Positions 46,101-57,648 of a DNA stretch of 64,000 nucleotides are shown in pieces. This DNA comes from Spongilla lacustris. Taxonomy: Eukaryota; Porifera; Demospongiae; Spongillida; Spongillidae. Both the position numbers and the translations under genes were made by a program. The DNA lies in the NCBI GenBank assembly GCA_949361645.1, contig OX442425.1, forward strand, positions 8,600,680 to 8,664,679. Reading direction: 5' to 3'. Numbering within the stretch: the stretch's first letter is position 1; each line of letters starts with the position of its first letter. The notes beneath the pieces are model-generated. The model made no database searches, was not told the DNA's origin, and was given only the letters and a program-made list of their open reading frames with translations.

Positions 46101-46903
46101 CCACACCCTCCACTCACCCTACACACCCTCCTCCACACCTACACCCTCCACACTTACACCTCCACACCTCCACACCCTCCACTCACCTACACACCCTCCT
46201 CCACACTTACACCCTCCACACCTACACCCTCCACACCTACACCTCCACACCTACACCCTCCACACCTACACCCTCCACACCTACACCCTCCACACTTACA
46301 CCTCCACACCTACACCTCCACACTTACACCTCCACACCTACACCCTCCACACTTACACCCTCCACACTTCACGCACACTTACCACGTGTGATAAGGTGTC
46401 CAGGTTAGCTTGGAGTGTATCAAAGGATGGTCTGCTTGTGGGCACCGCCCCCCAGCATGCCTTCATGATGTCATATACCTCCTGCGCACAGTGTGATGGG
46501 TGTGGCAGTCTCATCCCATTGGCCAGCTGTGGGTACAGATCTTCTGCCAGTATCTCTGCATAAGGTGTCCCACCTGTGTAAAGAACCACCATCCTATGTC
46601 TTCTAATCAACCCAAGGACAATCCTAATGTTAGCCAGTCCCCAGTCCTAACATCAACCAGTCCCCAGGCCTACTATTAACCAGTCCCCAGGCCTACTATT
46701 AACAAGTCCCCAGTCCTAACATTAACCCATCCAATCTTGGCCACACCCAGCTCTAGTCCTTGCAGCATGGTCCTTTCAACATGCACCATCCTCATTTCAC
46801 TACTCCTCCCCAGTCTCTTTGCGCTCCTCCTCCCCAGTCTTCCTAACAACACTATCCAAAACTGCTGTACAAAAACGCACACACACACACACAACACTCA
46901 TGC
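40165..46903. repeat. Right copy of the ~6.7-kb duplicated block
   Basis: Begins acagcttttccatatagggt, identical to 33240 onward, and stays collinear to the CA repeat at 46903, where the sequence continues uninterrupted into receptor D. Confidence 0.95.
40658..45317 (+). CDS. Receptor C second copy, lacking its 5' exons
   Basis: Exons 6-17 of receptor C recur at 40658-40812, 41413-41575, 42358-42472, 42537-42706, 42996-43104, 43159-43204, 43259-43613, 44410-44609, 44668-44825, 44881-44921, 44977-45173 and 45231-45317. They encode the same Ig, FN3, transmembrane and pseudokinase parts and the same tail. There is no signal peptide or type II head because the copy starts at the gap. An unmerged allelic contig is the simplest explanation; a recent true tandem duplicate whose head is in the gap cannot be excluded. 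Confidence 0.8.
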
Positions 46904-46950
46904 ACACACACATGCACACACACACACACACACACACACCACACACACGC

Positions 46951-47023
<73 letters not shown>

Positions 47024-50000
47024 ACTCACCTAGAGTTACTACTTCCCATAAGGTGACTCCAAATGACCAGCTAGAAGGTTAGTGACTAACATGGCATGGG
47101 GTGTGGCCTCAAACGCTGCACTTACACATCACTGTATGTGGTGGAGGTGCCATCAAAGAGTGTCTCCGGTGCCATCCACTTCAGCACACAGTCACTGCTC
47201 AGCTCGTAGACCCTCAGGTTGATCTTGATGTCCAGACTAGTTCCCACCAAGACATTTGAAGCACACAGCGATCCATGTACCACCTGATCATGAGTGTGTG
47301 GGGGGTGTGTGGTCATGTATGTCATGTGACCACTTTGCATTTGGCCTACCTTCTTCTCTGAAAGGAATGCCATTCCTGAGGCGATCTTAGCAGCGATGCT
47401 CATGAGGTCCCTGGAGGTGAGGCTTACTTGTGGAGCACTGTCCTCGCCCCCCGGGAAGACTGTGTACATCCCATGGTGCCCCCTGGATGCCCTCAGGAAC
47501 CCCAGCAGGTCTCCATGGCACATGTACTCCACCACCATACATATCGGACCTGTATATAAGTTTTTGAAGTTAAACTCCAACAACAGGAGGGGGGAGGAGA
47601 GTGGGAGTGGGGAGGTGGGCAAATGGAGGGGGAGGAGGTCAAATGGAGGGGGAGGAGGGCAAATGGAGGGGGAGGAGGTCAAATGGAGGGGGAGGAGGGC
47701 AAATGGATGGGGAGGAGGGCAAATGGAGGGGGAGGAGGTCAAATGGAGGGGGAGGAGGGCAAATGGATGGGGAGGAGGGCAAATGGAGGGGGAGGAGGTC
47801 AAATGGAGGGGGAGGAGGGCAAATGGATGGGGAGGAGGGCAAATGGAGGGGGAGGAGGTCAAATGGAGGGGGAGGAGGGCAAATGGATGGGGAGGAGGGC
47901 AAATGGAGGGGGAGGAGGTCAAATGGAGGGGGAGGAGGGCAAATGGATGGGGAGGAGGGCAAATGGAGTGGGGAGGTGGGCAAATGGATGGGGAGGAGGG
48001 CAAATGGAGGGGGAGGAGGGCAAATGGAGTGGGGAGGTGGGCAAATAGAGGGGGAGGAGGGCAAATGGATGGGGAGGAGGGCAAATGGAGTGGGGAGGTG
48101 GGCAAATAGAGGGGGAGGAGGGCAAATGGATGGGGAGGAGGGCAAATGGATGGGGAGGAGGGCTCAGATCACTCACTCTCAACAGTGCACACTCTGAGCA
48201 GACCAACAATGTTTGGATGTGACCCAAGGCTGGCAAGCTGTTCCATGTCAGCAAGTAGTGCCATCCTTATGTCGTCTGTTGTCTCAGCCTTACGCATCTT
48301 GATGGCCACATCGATGACCCTGTCTCCCCTCAGCCCCGAGGCCACACCCCTGTAGAGGACCGTTGTGCAACCTTCGTACAGCATTTCAGAGAACTGCAGT
48401 GCTTCTCGGGGGAACTCCCACTTAGGGTCCACCTCATAGTCATTGCTCAGTCGTAAGGAGCCAAGAATGTCCATGTTAGAAGGTAGGGAGATTGGAGGTA
48501 CCAGATCTGTGCTGGGTAACTGAGGCAGGTTTGGGAAGGGTTAAAACATTGCTTCACATCATTATTGTCGCTGTTACCTGAGCCTTCTCATCACAGACCC
48601 AGCTGGTGATCTGGTATGACCTTTGCCTGGGGACGAGGGGAGAGGAAGGATGGCTAGGTGATGGTGTGTGGAGGGAGGTCTCTAGGTAATCCCCAGGCAA
48701 TGGGGGAGGGTCCCTATGTGATGGGGGAGGAGGGACCCTATGCGATGAGGGAGGAGGGACCCTATGTGATGAGGGAGGGTCCCCAGGTGATGAGGGAGGA
48801 GGGTCCCCAGATGATGAGGGGAGGGTCCCTAGGTGATGAGGGGGGGAGGGATGGGGGAGGAGGGTCCCCAGGTGATGAGGGTCCCTAGGTGATGAAGGAG
48901 GGTCTCCAGGTGATGAGGGGAGGGTCCCTAGGTGATGAGGGGGGAGGGATGGGGGAGGAGGGTCCCCAGGTGATGAGGGAGGAGGGTCCCTAGGTGATGA
49001 GGGGATCATAACAGTGTATCACATAAGGATGACTATATAGGGGTGCCCATATAAGGGCATACCATATAGGGGTGCCCATATAAGGGCATACCATATAGGG
49101 GTGCCCATATAAGGGCATACCATATAGGGGTGACCATATAAGGACATACCATATAGAGGTGACCATATAAGGGCATACCATATAGGGGTGACCATATAAG
49201 GGCATACCATATAGGGGTGACCATATAAGGGTGCCCATATAGGGGTGCCCATATAAGGGCACACCACAGCACATTACCTGCGTGTGTAGAGCACTGCTGC
49301 TGTACACATCATCACTATGCCAACCACAACCACCAGCACAATGGCCCCAGCTATGACACCATTGATGACCGCAGAGGGCAGGAGTGTGTCTGCTGAGGGG
49401 GGAGGGGCAAGCTTAAAGAAGCACATGACTACACCATACCAAACCACACCCATGCAGAACCACACCCACACAAACCTGCTACCATTGTGAACTGCACAGC
49501 TGCACTATGTGCACTCTCCACAGTGGTGGTGGGGACTTTCCCTATGGTCACCACATAGGCTGTGTAATTTCCCGCCTGTAGTCCTGACAACCAAGCACTT
49601 GATGCATTGGTGTTAAGAATGCTTGTCACATTGGCATTTACTAGGCTGAATGGAGTATAAGGGGAAGAGGAGGGTGAGGTGTGGGAGGGGAGGGAGGGGA
49701 GGGAGGCAGGGGTGTGGTCTAATGCACTTACCCATAGTACAGACTGTAGGAGATCACAAAAGGACCAGGTGTGGGCGGAGTCCAGGAGAAAGTGACCACA
49801 CCCTGATTCACAGAGGACAACAGATTTGATACAGGATCGGGAGGGCCTGGGGAGGAGAAGTATCATAGCTTCACTCCCTACCCCTCCCATCTTCCAACCA
49901 CCACTCCACAAGAGAACACACACCATAGATTTGGAAGTTCATGGAGCTGTTTCCCATGGTGCTAGAGGTCAGACATGTGTACAGACCAACTTGGCTCTTC

Positions 50001-51813
50001 TGCAGCGACTGGAGCATCAAGATGGTGGCCCCATTGGCCGAGCTGTTTGCATACACTGGCTGGAAGGGATCTTGGGTCACCTTTGACCCCTGGGGGGAAC
50101 GAAAACATATCCAATAAGGTGTTGCCCAGTAGACCACACCTCCTAGGCCACACCTCTCTCATCCACACAATAGATACGTTGGAGCTGATCACCTGACCCC
50201 CACACCCTGCATACTGGACTGCAGCGGGCTGGACAGAGCAGGACACCCAGGAAGGTTGGTTGAGTAGTACGATGGAGAGCTTGGATGACAGAGTAAGAAT
50301 GGGAGCTTCAAGACCTGTAAAGGAACATGTGGGTGTGGTGTGGGCGTGGTGTGGGTGTGGCATGGGTGGTGGTGGTGTGGTGTGTGCATATTATAATTCA
50401 AGACCCCTACATCCATGCTACAATATAAGATAGTTAGGACAATAGTATACACACACACTTCACACACACACTTCACACACATACACTTCACACACTTCAC
50501 ACACACATGCATGCACACACACTTCACACACACACTTCACACACACTTAACACACACACACACACTTCACACACATGCTTCACACACACACTTGCAGTAG
50601 TTACCACCCCTCCCTCCTGTAACTGGGAGGGATAGCTAGCCACCTGCCATTTAATTGCTATTGTCCACCTGTCCATTGTATAGTCTGATTTAGTAAGAAA
50701 AGTATAACGTCCTGAGATATTTACCTTCAGCACAAAGTTATGCACTCTGCACACCACCCACCATCGTTTAGCAATCCTCCCACTATAATTTACTAGATCG
50801 GTGCCTGACCTGAGACATTCAATCTGAAGGTCAGCTGATTTGAGTTATAGCTGCTAGTAGCATTTATCAAGTACATCCCATTGTCTTTTCCCATGGCACC
50901 CATCACAGCCACAGAAGACACAGTCACAGCAAATCGACTATCAGTCACTGGAGTCCATTGGCCTTGTGACCCCATTTTGTACAGAGTTATATTTGGGACT
51001 GGGTACCCTAGTGGATGAAAAGAAGTGATGACCACACCTCTATTAATGTGCCTCCTCCCCAGACCTATGGTCATGAAAGGAAAGCTTCCATTTGTCCCTG
51101 GATCCACGCACACAGAGGCCATTCCGTTCACATACTGCAGTTGGGCTAGTGAGAGAATGCTCAGTTTATAAAATCATTATTAATGCACACTTACTGCGTA
51201 GATATATGGTTGCTACTGGACTTGGATTTATTCCAGCTGTAAGACATTTGTAGTTTGTGGCATGAAATGTTGTAATGTTGGGGATGAGCAGAGAGCCATC
51301 AGGCAGAAAGAGAACACCACTGGGAAGAGAACAGCAATAGATTAAATGCCAAAGGAATGGAACAAGCACTTAAGTATAACTGACGTGCACTTACGATGTT
51401 GCAAATGTTGAATTGCCCGAGATTTGAATCCAAACATTTGAAGTGGCATTGTATATATTCCATACCCAAAGGCATGTCTCACCAGGAGTAGCAGCACAGT
51501 GTATCTGTATGTTGGTGTCACCCAGGCTGACCAGCTGTGTCAGTGGAGTTATTGTGAATATGGTTTCTGCAAAGATAGAAGGTTATAGTTGCAAGAAAAG
51601 AAAGAAAGGGCCACGTGACATCATACAACCAGAAATATGTGTTGGGGGACTTCAATAATCATTGTGCATGTACGCCGCAGAGGCCTGCCTATATTCACGT
51701 CTTGCGCATGCGTGCACGTAGTCGGACTTACGGCTTGTACAACTGCTGTCGGCCCTCCGCAGGAATACGCACATGGTCAGTACTGAAACGACGAGGACGT
51801 ACGATACAGACAT
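45963..51813 (-). CDS. Receptor D: type I head Ig/FN3 transmembrane pseudokinase receptor
   Basis: Sixteen exons from the start: 51732-51813, 51395-51566, 51195-51319, 50810-51145, 50154-50314, 49924-50089, 49732-49846, 49476-49645, 49278-49392, 48578-48626, 48177-48519, 47350-47549, 47126-47283, 47030-47070, 46383-46573, 45963-46040. They total 2502 nt, 833 residues. Signal peptide (MSVSYVLVVSVLTMCVFL), type I Ig-like modules, an Ig domain, FN3, transmembrane (AIVLVVVVGIVMMCTAAVLY), kinase fold. This is the most diverged kinase of the set: VAIK kept, HGSLCASN for the catalytic loop, NLRV in place of DFG, and a different activation segment (YELSSDCVLKWMAPE). The tail YEADQYSQFND ends in TTLL. 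FN3 exon 7 resembles A and B while exon 8 resembles C, a mosaic pattern. It is tail-to-tail with receptor C. Confidence 0.89.
46869..47021. repeat. (CA)n microsatellite, receptor D intron
   Basis: CA repeat ending just before the donor of the 41-nt exon 14. The left contig breaks in the same repeat. Confidence 0.93.
47586..48165. repeat. 21-bp minisatellite, receptor D kinase intron
   Basis: About 27 units of gggcaaatggagggggagga plus g. It separates kinase exons 11 and 12, where C has (CTC)n and E has (GGGA)n. The long open frames on both strands are repeat translations. Confidence 0.95.
48650..49265. repeat. Two adjacent minisatellites in receptor D intron 9
   Basis: 48650-49005: diverged units of ccaggtgatgagggaggagg. 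49030-49262: about 29-bp units built from ataagggcataccatatagg and ggtgcccat. They fill the intron between the transmembrane and juxtamembrane exons. Confidence 0.9.
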
Positions 51814-52725
51814 ACTGCAGTGTTGACCTGCGTAAATAAACAGATAAAAGAATCACTGACACGCGCTGCATGACTACGCATGGCAGCCGGCCAAAAATGA
51901 ACCAATTACGCGTCTTTGCACCAGCGCGCGTTTACTCATTTGTAGAAGTTAGAAAGCAAAAAATAAAAAATAGTTTCATAACACTGGTTTCATGTTAGTC
52001 TCGTGCCCAGACTCACATTATTGCATAATACAAAATGCATGGCGGTTCTTTCATGTAGCGTGCCTCAAGCTATGGCAATGCACTTACAAAGCATACTATC
52101 TCCCGCCATTCTTTGCATTTATAATTAGAGCGTCATAGTGCACTTGAATTCTACTCAAAATGGTGATAGTATAATTTCATGACATGTTTCCAGGAATCGA
52201 AAAGTATGCTCATACTTAAAAGTAACGTGAGCCATGATTCAACCGTCCATGCAACCGCATCTCATTCTCATATATGATATTGGCGGGCTTTAGACTTTGG
52301 TAAGCGCCTACGTGCGTGTGGTCAACTAGACTCAACTTGGAATACAAGCTTGGAAAGTATACATGTACACAGGAGGCTGAGACTACAAAGCAAAGCACTT
52401 ACCAGTTAGTCTTACGCGGGAAGAATCGCGGTATGTAGCTTTGTGCATGTGCCGACCTTACAAGCAACGAGGGACTTATGGGGGGGGGGGGGGGGGGGGG
52501 GGCAGTCTGCACAATGGTATATCCATGGAGCTCAGAATTGAAGGATAAGTATTAAGTACGTCTGCTCCTGCATGAATACAACCTAACTTACAACGCAGAG
52601 GGTCAGTGTGACACTGCATGCACATACATGCACACTAGTACTACCACACACACTACCACACACACACACTACCACACACACACAACTACCCCACACACAC
52701 ACACTACCACATACACACACACTAC

Positions 52726-52786
<61 letters not shown>

Positions 52787-53146
52787 TCACACATTAATAC
52801 GCATTTTTATGGCATGCATTATCAGCGCTTTGCGGGGTATTTACACACACCGGCGAAGGCGTTAACTTCTGGTAGTCTTCGACGTAATGCCGTCCGTCAC
52901 AACTATCCTTGCAACTATGCGACAAACAGCCCGGGGCTGGCCCGGGTCCATGCAGCCGCACAAGTTATCGATAACATATAACACAATATTAATTGGCTGC
53001 GTGCGCCTGCGTCAGGCCAGAATCGTTGGCAAGCGTAACGCACCACAAAGGATGAAAAGGCGCGTACGGGCGACGAGGCACATACGTGAAAAATGGTGTA
53101 TTGCTGCATGGCACGCGCACCAACGAGACTGACCGCACGCACGTAC

Positions 53147-53335
53147 CTTCAAAGATATGATCTGAAATTGACTGAATCCAAATATGTGCCTTCTCCGGCT
53201 GACTTAGTCGTGACGATACCGCTATAAAACCACTCCAGCTGCTAAGTACCGTGAAGAATGACGGACATCCGAGGAAGATATTCGGGATTGCAAATTCTTC
53301 CCACGTTAACTCACAAGAGGGTGGGTCCCAGTGGA
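53147..53335 (-). CDS. Orphan phase 1-1 exon, unknown product
   Basis: A 189-nt open segment with acceptor CCCTTGCAG and donor GTACGT on the minus strand. It encodes about 62 residues including HWDPPSCELTWEEFAI and CPSFFTVLSSWSGF. Phase 1-1 symmetry is that of the extracellular modules of the neighbouring receptors, but no convincing signal, Ig or kinase exon joins it nearby. It may be a relic module or part of a gene I could not assemble. Confidence 0.35.
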
Positions 53336-54859
53336 CTGCAAGGGCACAACAGACGGATAGGGAGGCGTGTGATATAATAGTGGGCGTGATGCAGTTCTGA
53401 TGTTTACAATGTAAGTGGCGCGTTTACCACAAGTGGCAAGAACGGCGGTGAATATCTCCAGTGTAGTCCAAATGATTGTCTTTATTCATAGAATGCGGGT
53501 CAAATGTGTACACACACACTTCGGTACACGTAAATCACAGTTTTGTGGTTGTCCGCGTGAACATAGATCTGTTCACGGCACTCTTAGAATAACAAGTTGG
53601 TCCATGAAGTGTGCACATGAACACTGTGCACGTGGAAAAGCGTAACAATTTTAAAATCTATTATGCAATCAAACATTGGCCGGCCGTTCACAAATGAACA
53701 ATGTCTGATAACGTCATTTCTGCATACCGTGCATGCTGGTCTACAAAGCATCGTAAAAATTGAAACATAATTATATAGGAGAGCAGGTGATCAATTGTTT
53801 GTGCTGGATACATTACTGATTTTAATATGACGGCGATTGGAGGTGTTGTCTAGACACCTCTACGCAAGGCTAATGATATGATGCGTATCAATAGGCACCA
53901 TCTTATTTATACATTGTATACACAACAGTGTACAGTGTACAATGTAAACATATGAAAACACAATAAAAGAGCGAAGTTGCCTTAACTGGTTATGTGATGT
54001 GTACCTTCAACTTTGTATATAATGACAATAACATGATATTATAATCTAAATCTGGCACATTGATGATGCTATACTTACAATCACTGAAGCCAAAGCTAAA
54101 CTAAATACGGTGGCTCATTCTGTCAGCAGTTAACGGTAGTACTTCACCTTAATCTCCATGATCGCATGGAACCTAACTTTTCCTAAATCCTGTATCTTAA
54201 TAAGAAAGATTCATCCTGATGTAGTGGGGGACTATACAGACCACATTTTGTTTTGTACCTCGCAATCCACATTTATTGATGTTAGATTTTGTAGCTGAAC
54301 AAAGAAAATTAGTACACATGTAGTGATATCCTGTGTACCGTTAGTTACTTACATTATTCACTAATCACCAATTACAGAACTAACTCTTAACTCTGTTCAA
54401 ATTCGTATTGGAGCAAAATGCATGTAGGTCCACTTGCATCCATTAGCGTCATACTCTCAATTAACAGGCTAGGAATGATTACTATTTAACCAACTTCCGG
54501 ATCTCAGTACTGCAACGAACTTTTCTATAGTCTCATACTCCATTACCATGCTTCACAAAGACATCAGTATAGTACTTCTTTTATTCATTCTCCAAAGCTG
54601 CATGGTCATAATGATACAAATATTTTATTCATTTCTCCCATTGGTATTGACCAGAGATAATATATAGCCAGATGGCTCCAACATACAACACACTTTTTTG
54701 GCCATATGTTACAACTGTTTTAGAGAAACTTCAATGCCACCATAGAAAATACAAACATTGTATGACAATGTTAAACTTTTTTCAACCTTTTATCATTGCT
54801 CTACCGAATGCTCTTTCTAATGCCCAGTTGTCTTCACAATATGATAATAGTGTGTGTGT

Positions 54860-54985
54860 GGCCACTCCCTCTGTATACATCTCCATCTGTATACATGTGG
54901 CCACTCCCTCTGTATACATGTGGCCACTCCCTCTGCATACATGTGGCCACTCCCTCTGTATACATGTGGCCACTCCCTCTTCATT
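54860..54985. repeat. Short minisatellite (tgtatacatgtggccactcc)n
   Basis: About five units of 23-24 bp in non-coding DNA. Confidence 0.85.
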
Positions 54986-55699
54986 ACAATTGAGTGATGG
55001 CTGATGATAGCACTGTCCTTCATGCTCAGGCAGCAGCCTACCATTGTTAGCTGTTTCTATACCACCGCAGTTTTTTATGGGTGGGGGGTGGTGTATACTT
55101 TTGAGTACAGTACACTTGCTCATGATACAAGATGCACTAATGCATAATTGTCTTACTGAATTGTGACTGAAGTGTAACCATGTCAGGAGGGGTTCATACA
55201 ATTTTATTTAACCATCACTATGCATTATTGAGCAATGGCACTGAAGATTCAGTGTGGAAATGAAGAAAAGCAATTTGTTTTGTTTAGCATCTTAATGATG
55301 GTACATGTACTGGCAAAGGTGCCTTATCATCTTATCATTAAGAATTCATTCTGCATGACAATCACCCCTTCGTACCATTTCATCACTCATTTAGCATGGA
55401 CATTTGTTTTAATTTCTTTCTGGAAGGGACCAATCATCTCATCAGTTTAACAGTACTGACCAATTCGACTCATTGCACACACCTGTTGTGGGTGTGGTAT
55501 TGGTTTTGTTTACATTCCATTGTTAAAAATAAGATGCATCTGAAGGTAGACTCATGTAACTAGTTGGAATATGAAAGCATTGGTACATGTGTAGAGACAC
55601 TGACCATTTGGAATTAAACACCTTTTAAAGTTACAATGGTTGACATTAATAGATAACACCTTTATAAGGTTTCCCGAGTCAGTCTTTTCAAATCTTTTT

Positions 55700-56545
55700 G
55701 CCTCCTCTTACATGAACACCTCTCACATGAAGAACACCTCTTACATGAACACCTCTCACATGAACACCTCTCACATGAACACCTCTCACATGAACACCTC
55801 TCACATGAACACCTCTCACATGAACACCTCTCACATGAACACCTCTCACATGAACACCTCTCACATGAACACCTCTCACATGAACACCTCTCACATGAAC
55901 ACCTCTCACATGAACACCTCTCACATGAACACCTCTCACATGAACACCTCTCACATGAACACCTCTCACATGAACACCTCTCACATGAACACCTCTCACA
56001 TGAACACCTCTCACATGAACACCTCTTACATGAACACCTCTTACATGAACACCTCACCTCTTACATGAACACCTCTCATATGAACACCTCTCACATGAAC
56101 ACCTCTCACATAAACACCTCTCACATGAACACCTCTCCCATGAACACCTCTCACATGAACACCTCTCACATGAACACCTCTCACATGAGCACCTCTCACA
56201 TGAACACCTCTCACATGAACACCTCTCACATGAACACCTCTCACATGAACACCTCTCACATGAGTACCTCTCACATGAACACCTCTTACATGAACACCTC
56301 ACCTCTTACATGAACACCTCTCATATGAACACCTCTCACATGAACACCTCTCACATAAACACCTCTCACATGAACACCTCTCCCATGAACACCTCTCACA
56401 TGAACACCTCTCACATAAACACCTCTCACATGAACATCTCTCCCATGAACACCTCTCACATGAACACCTCTCACATGAACACCTCTCACATGAACACCTC
56501 TCACATGAACACCTCTCACATGAACACCTCTCACATGAAGAACAC
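55700..56545. repeat. 15-bp minisatellite, about 55 copies
   Basis: The unit cacctctcacatgaa runs in one frame as repeating NTSHM and, on the other strand, as CSCER. A larger internal duplication (about 56040-56290 against 56290-56450) is visible. There is no splice or start context, so it is not annotated as protein. Confidence 0.95.
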
Positions 56546-57648
56546 CACCTCTCTGACTCAATCAGTAACACGAAGAATTACAGCAAAACACTTACGTGGC
56601 TATATTGTGAAGTAGGATTTTAAAATCTCTTCCACCATGTGTCTTCGTCAAATCCTCTGACTCCCAACCAAGTGGTACGGTAGCAATTCCTTCACATCAG
56701 CAAAAAAGAAGAAGAGAGACAACTACGAGTGAAGTGTGAAGCTGCTGATCACTTAAATGCATGATGGAGGTCTATCAAACTCTGCTATGAGCAGGGAGGT
56801 CTATGGAACAGTGGTGGTCCATCATCTTCACGGCATCATGGATGACGGTACATGTGTATGAAGGGAATGTAGTGTATTTGACTGACAGATAACAAGAGAA
56901 GGCGTTTACGGATTGAGTGTGTACACATTGCATTGGGTACTCCCCCCCTCCCCCCTTTGCTGTATATACGATATGTCCTACATTTCAGTCTATTAAGTGG
57001 CCGTGAGGCATGTGCAACATGAAGTCGTGGGGAGGGAGGGGGGGGGGGGGGGGGGGGGTTTACACCTCTCTCCCTATCATGGTAATGATTAAACCACTTT
57101 AATGATCAGACTTCTTTAATAATTAGACCTCTTCCTAACAAAGTAATGATTCTTTGCCTGTCAAAGGGGCTAATTAACAAGAATCTCACTAATGTGTTGC
57201 CAAAACATTCCAGCACAAATCAACACAACCACGGACTACATATATGAGCTGGCTGTTCTATCATCCATAGTGACAGTGGCCCCCACTCCCTCCCCCATGC
57301 CCCTCCCATCTCAAGTGTGGAAGACAGTGAAGGAAGGATTCATGAAGCCATTCACTGTTTGAAGGGTGAAGGGCAGGATGGGTTTTTAAAAAACTACAGA
57401 GTGCACTGTAATTAGAATATTCCCAGTATACAAATATTATATTGAAATGACTGAACATAATAAAATAAGGAAGAATCATTTTGTTCTGAAAGTAAGAAAT
57501 GGCTGGAGCCGTGTGGTTGAAGAGCATTGGTCCGTTACATGAGAAGGCGATCAGAGAAGGTGTCCAGCTGAATGCTGGGCACCTGGTCACAGAATGAGTA
57601 AGAACAGTCCAAAGGAGAGATCAGAGGTGTAGCTGAGGTGCAGGGAAG

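Larger units (their letters stand above)
51814..57648. other. Gene-poor spacer upstream of receptor D
   Basis: Holds one orphan exon candidate (53147-53335), a CA-rich stretch (52640-52784), a poly-G tract (52480-52502), repeat arrays (54860-54985 and 55700-56545), a poly-G tract (57039-57058) and otherwise AT-rich DNA. A partial MITE end (tagtctcgtgcccagac) lies at 51992. No complete gene was found. Confidence 0.5.

Noticed and set aside
47122..48105. 327-residue proline/serine-rich protein fused to kinase exons
   Set aside because: It is intron read-through of a 21-bp minisatellite between receptor D exons 11 and 12.
55640..56615. Repeat protein of NTSHM or CSCER units, possibly a silk-like or antigen-like gene
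   Set aside because: A 15-bp minisatellite is open in several frames on both strands, with no promoter, splice or signal-peptide context.
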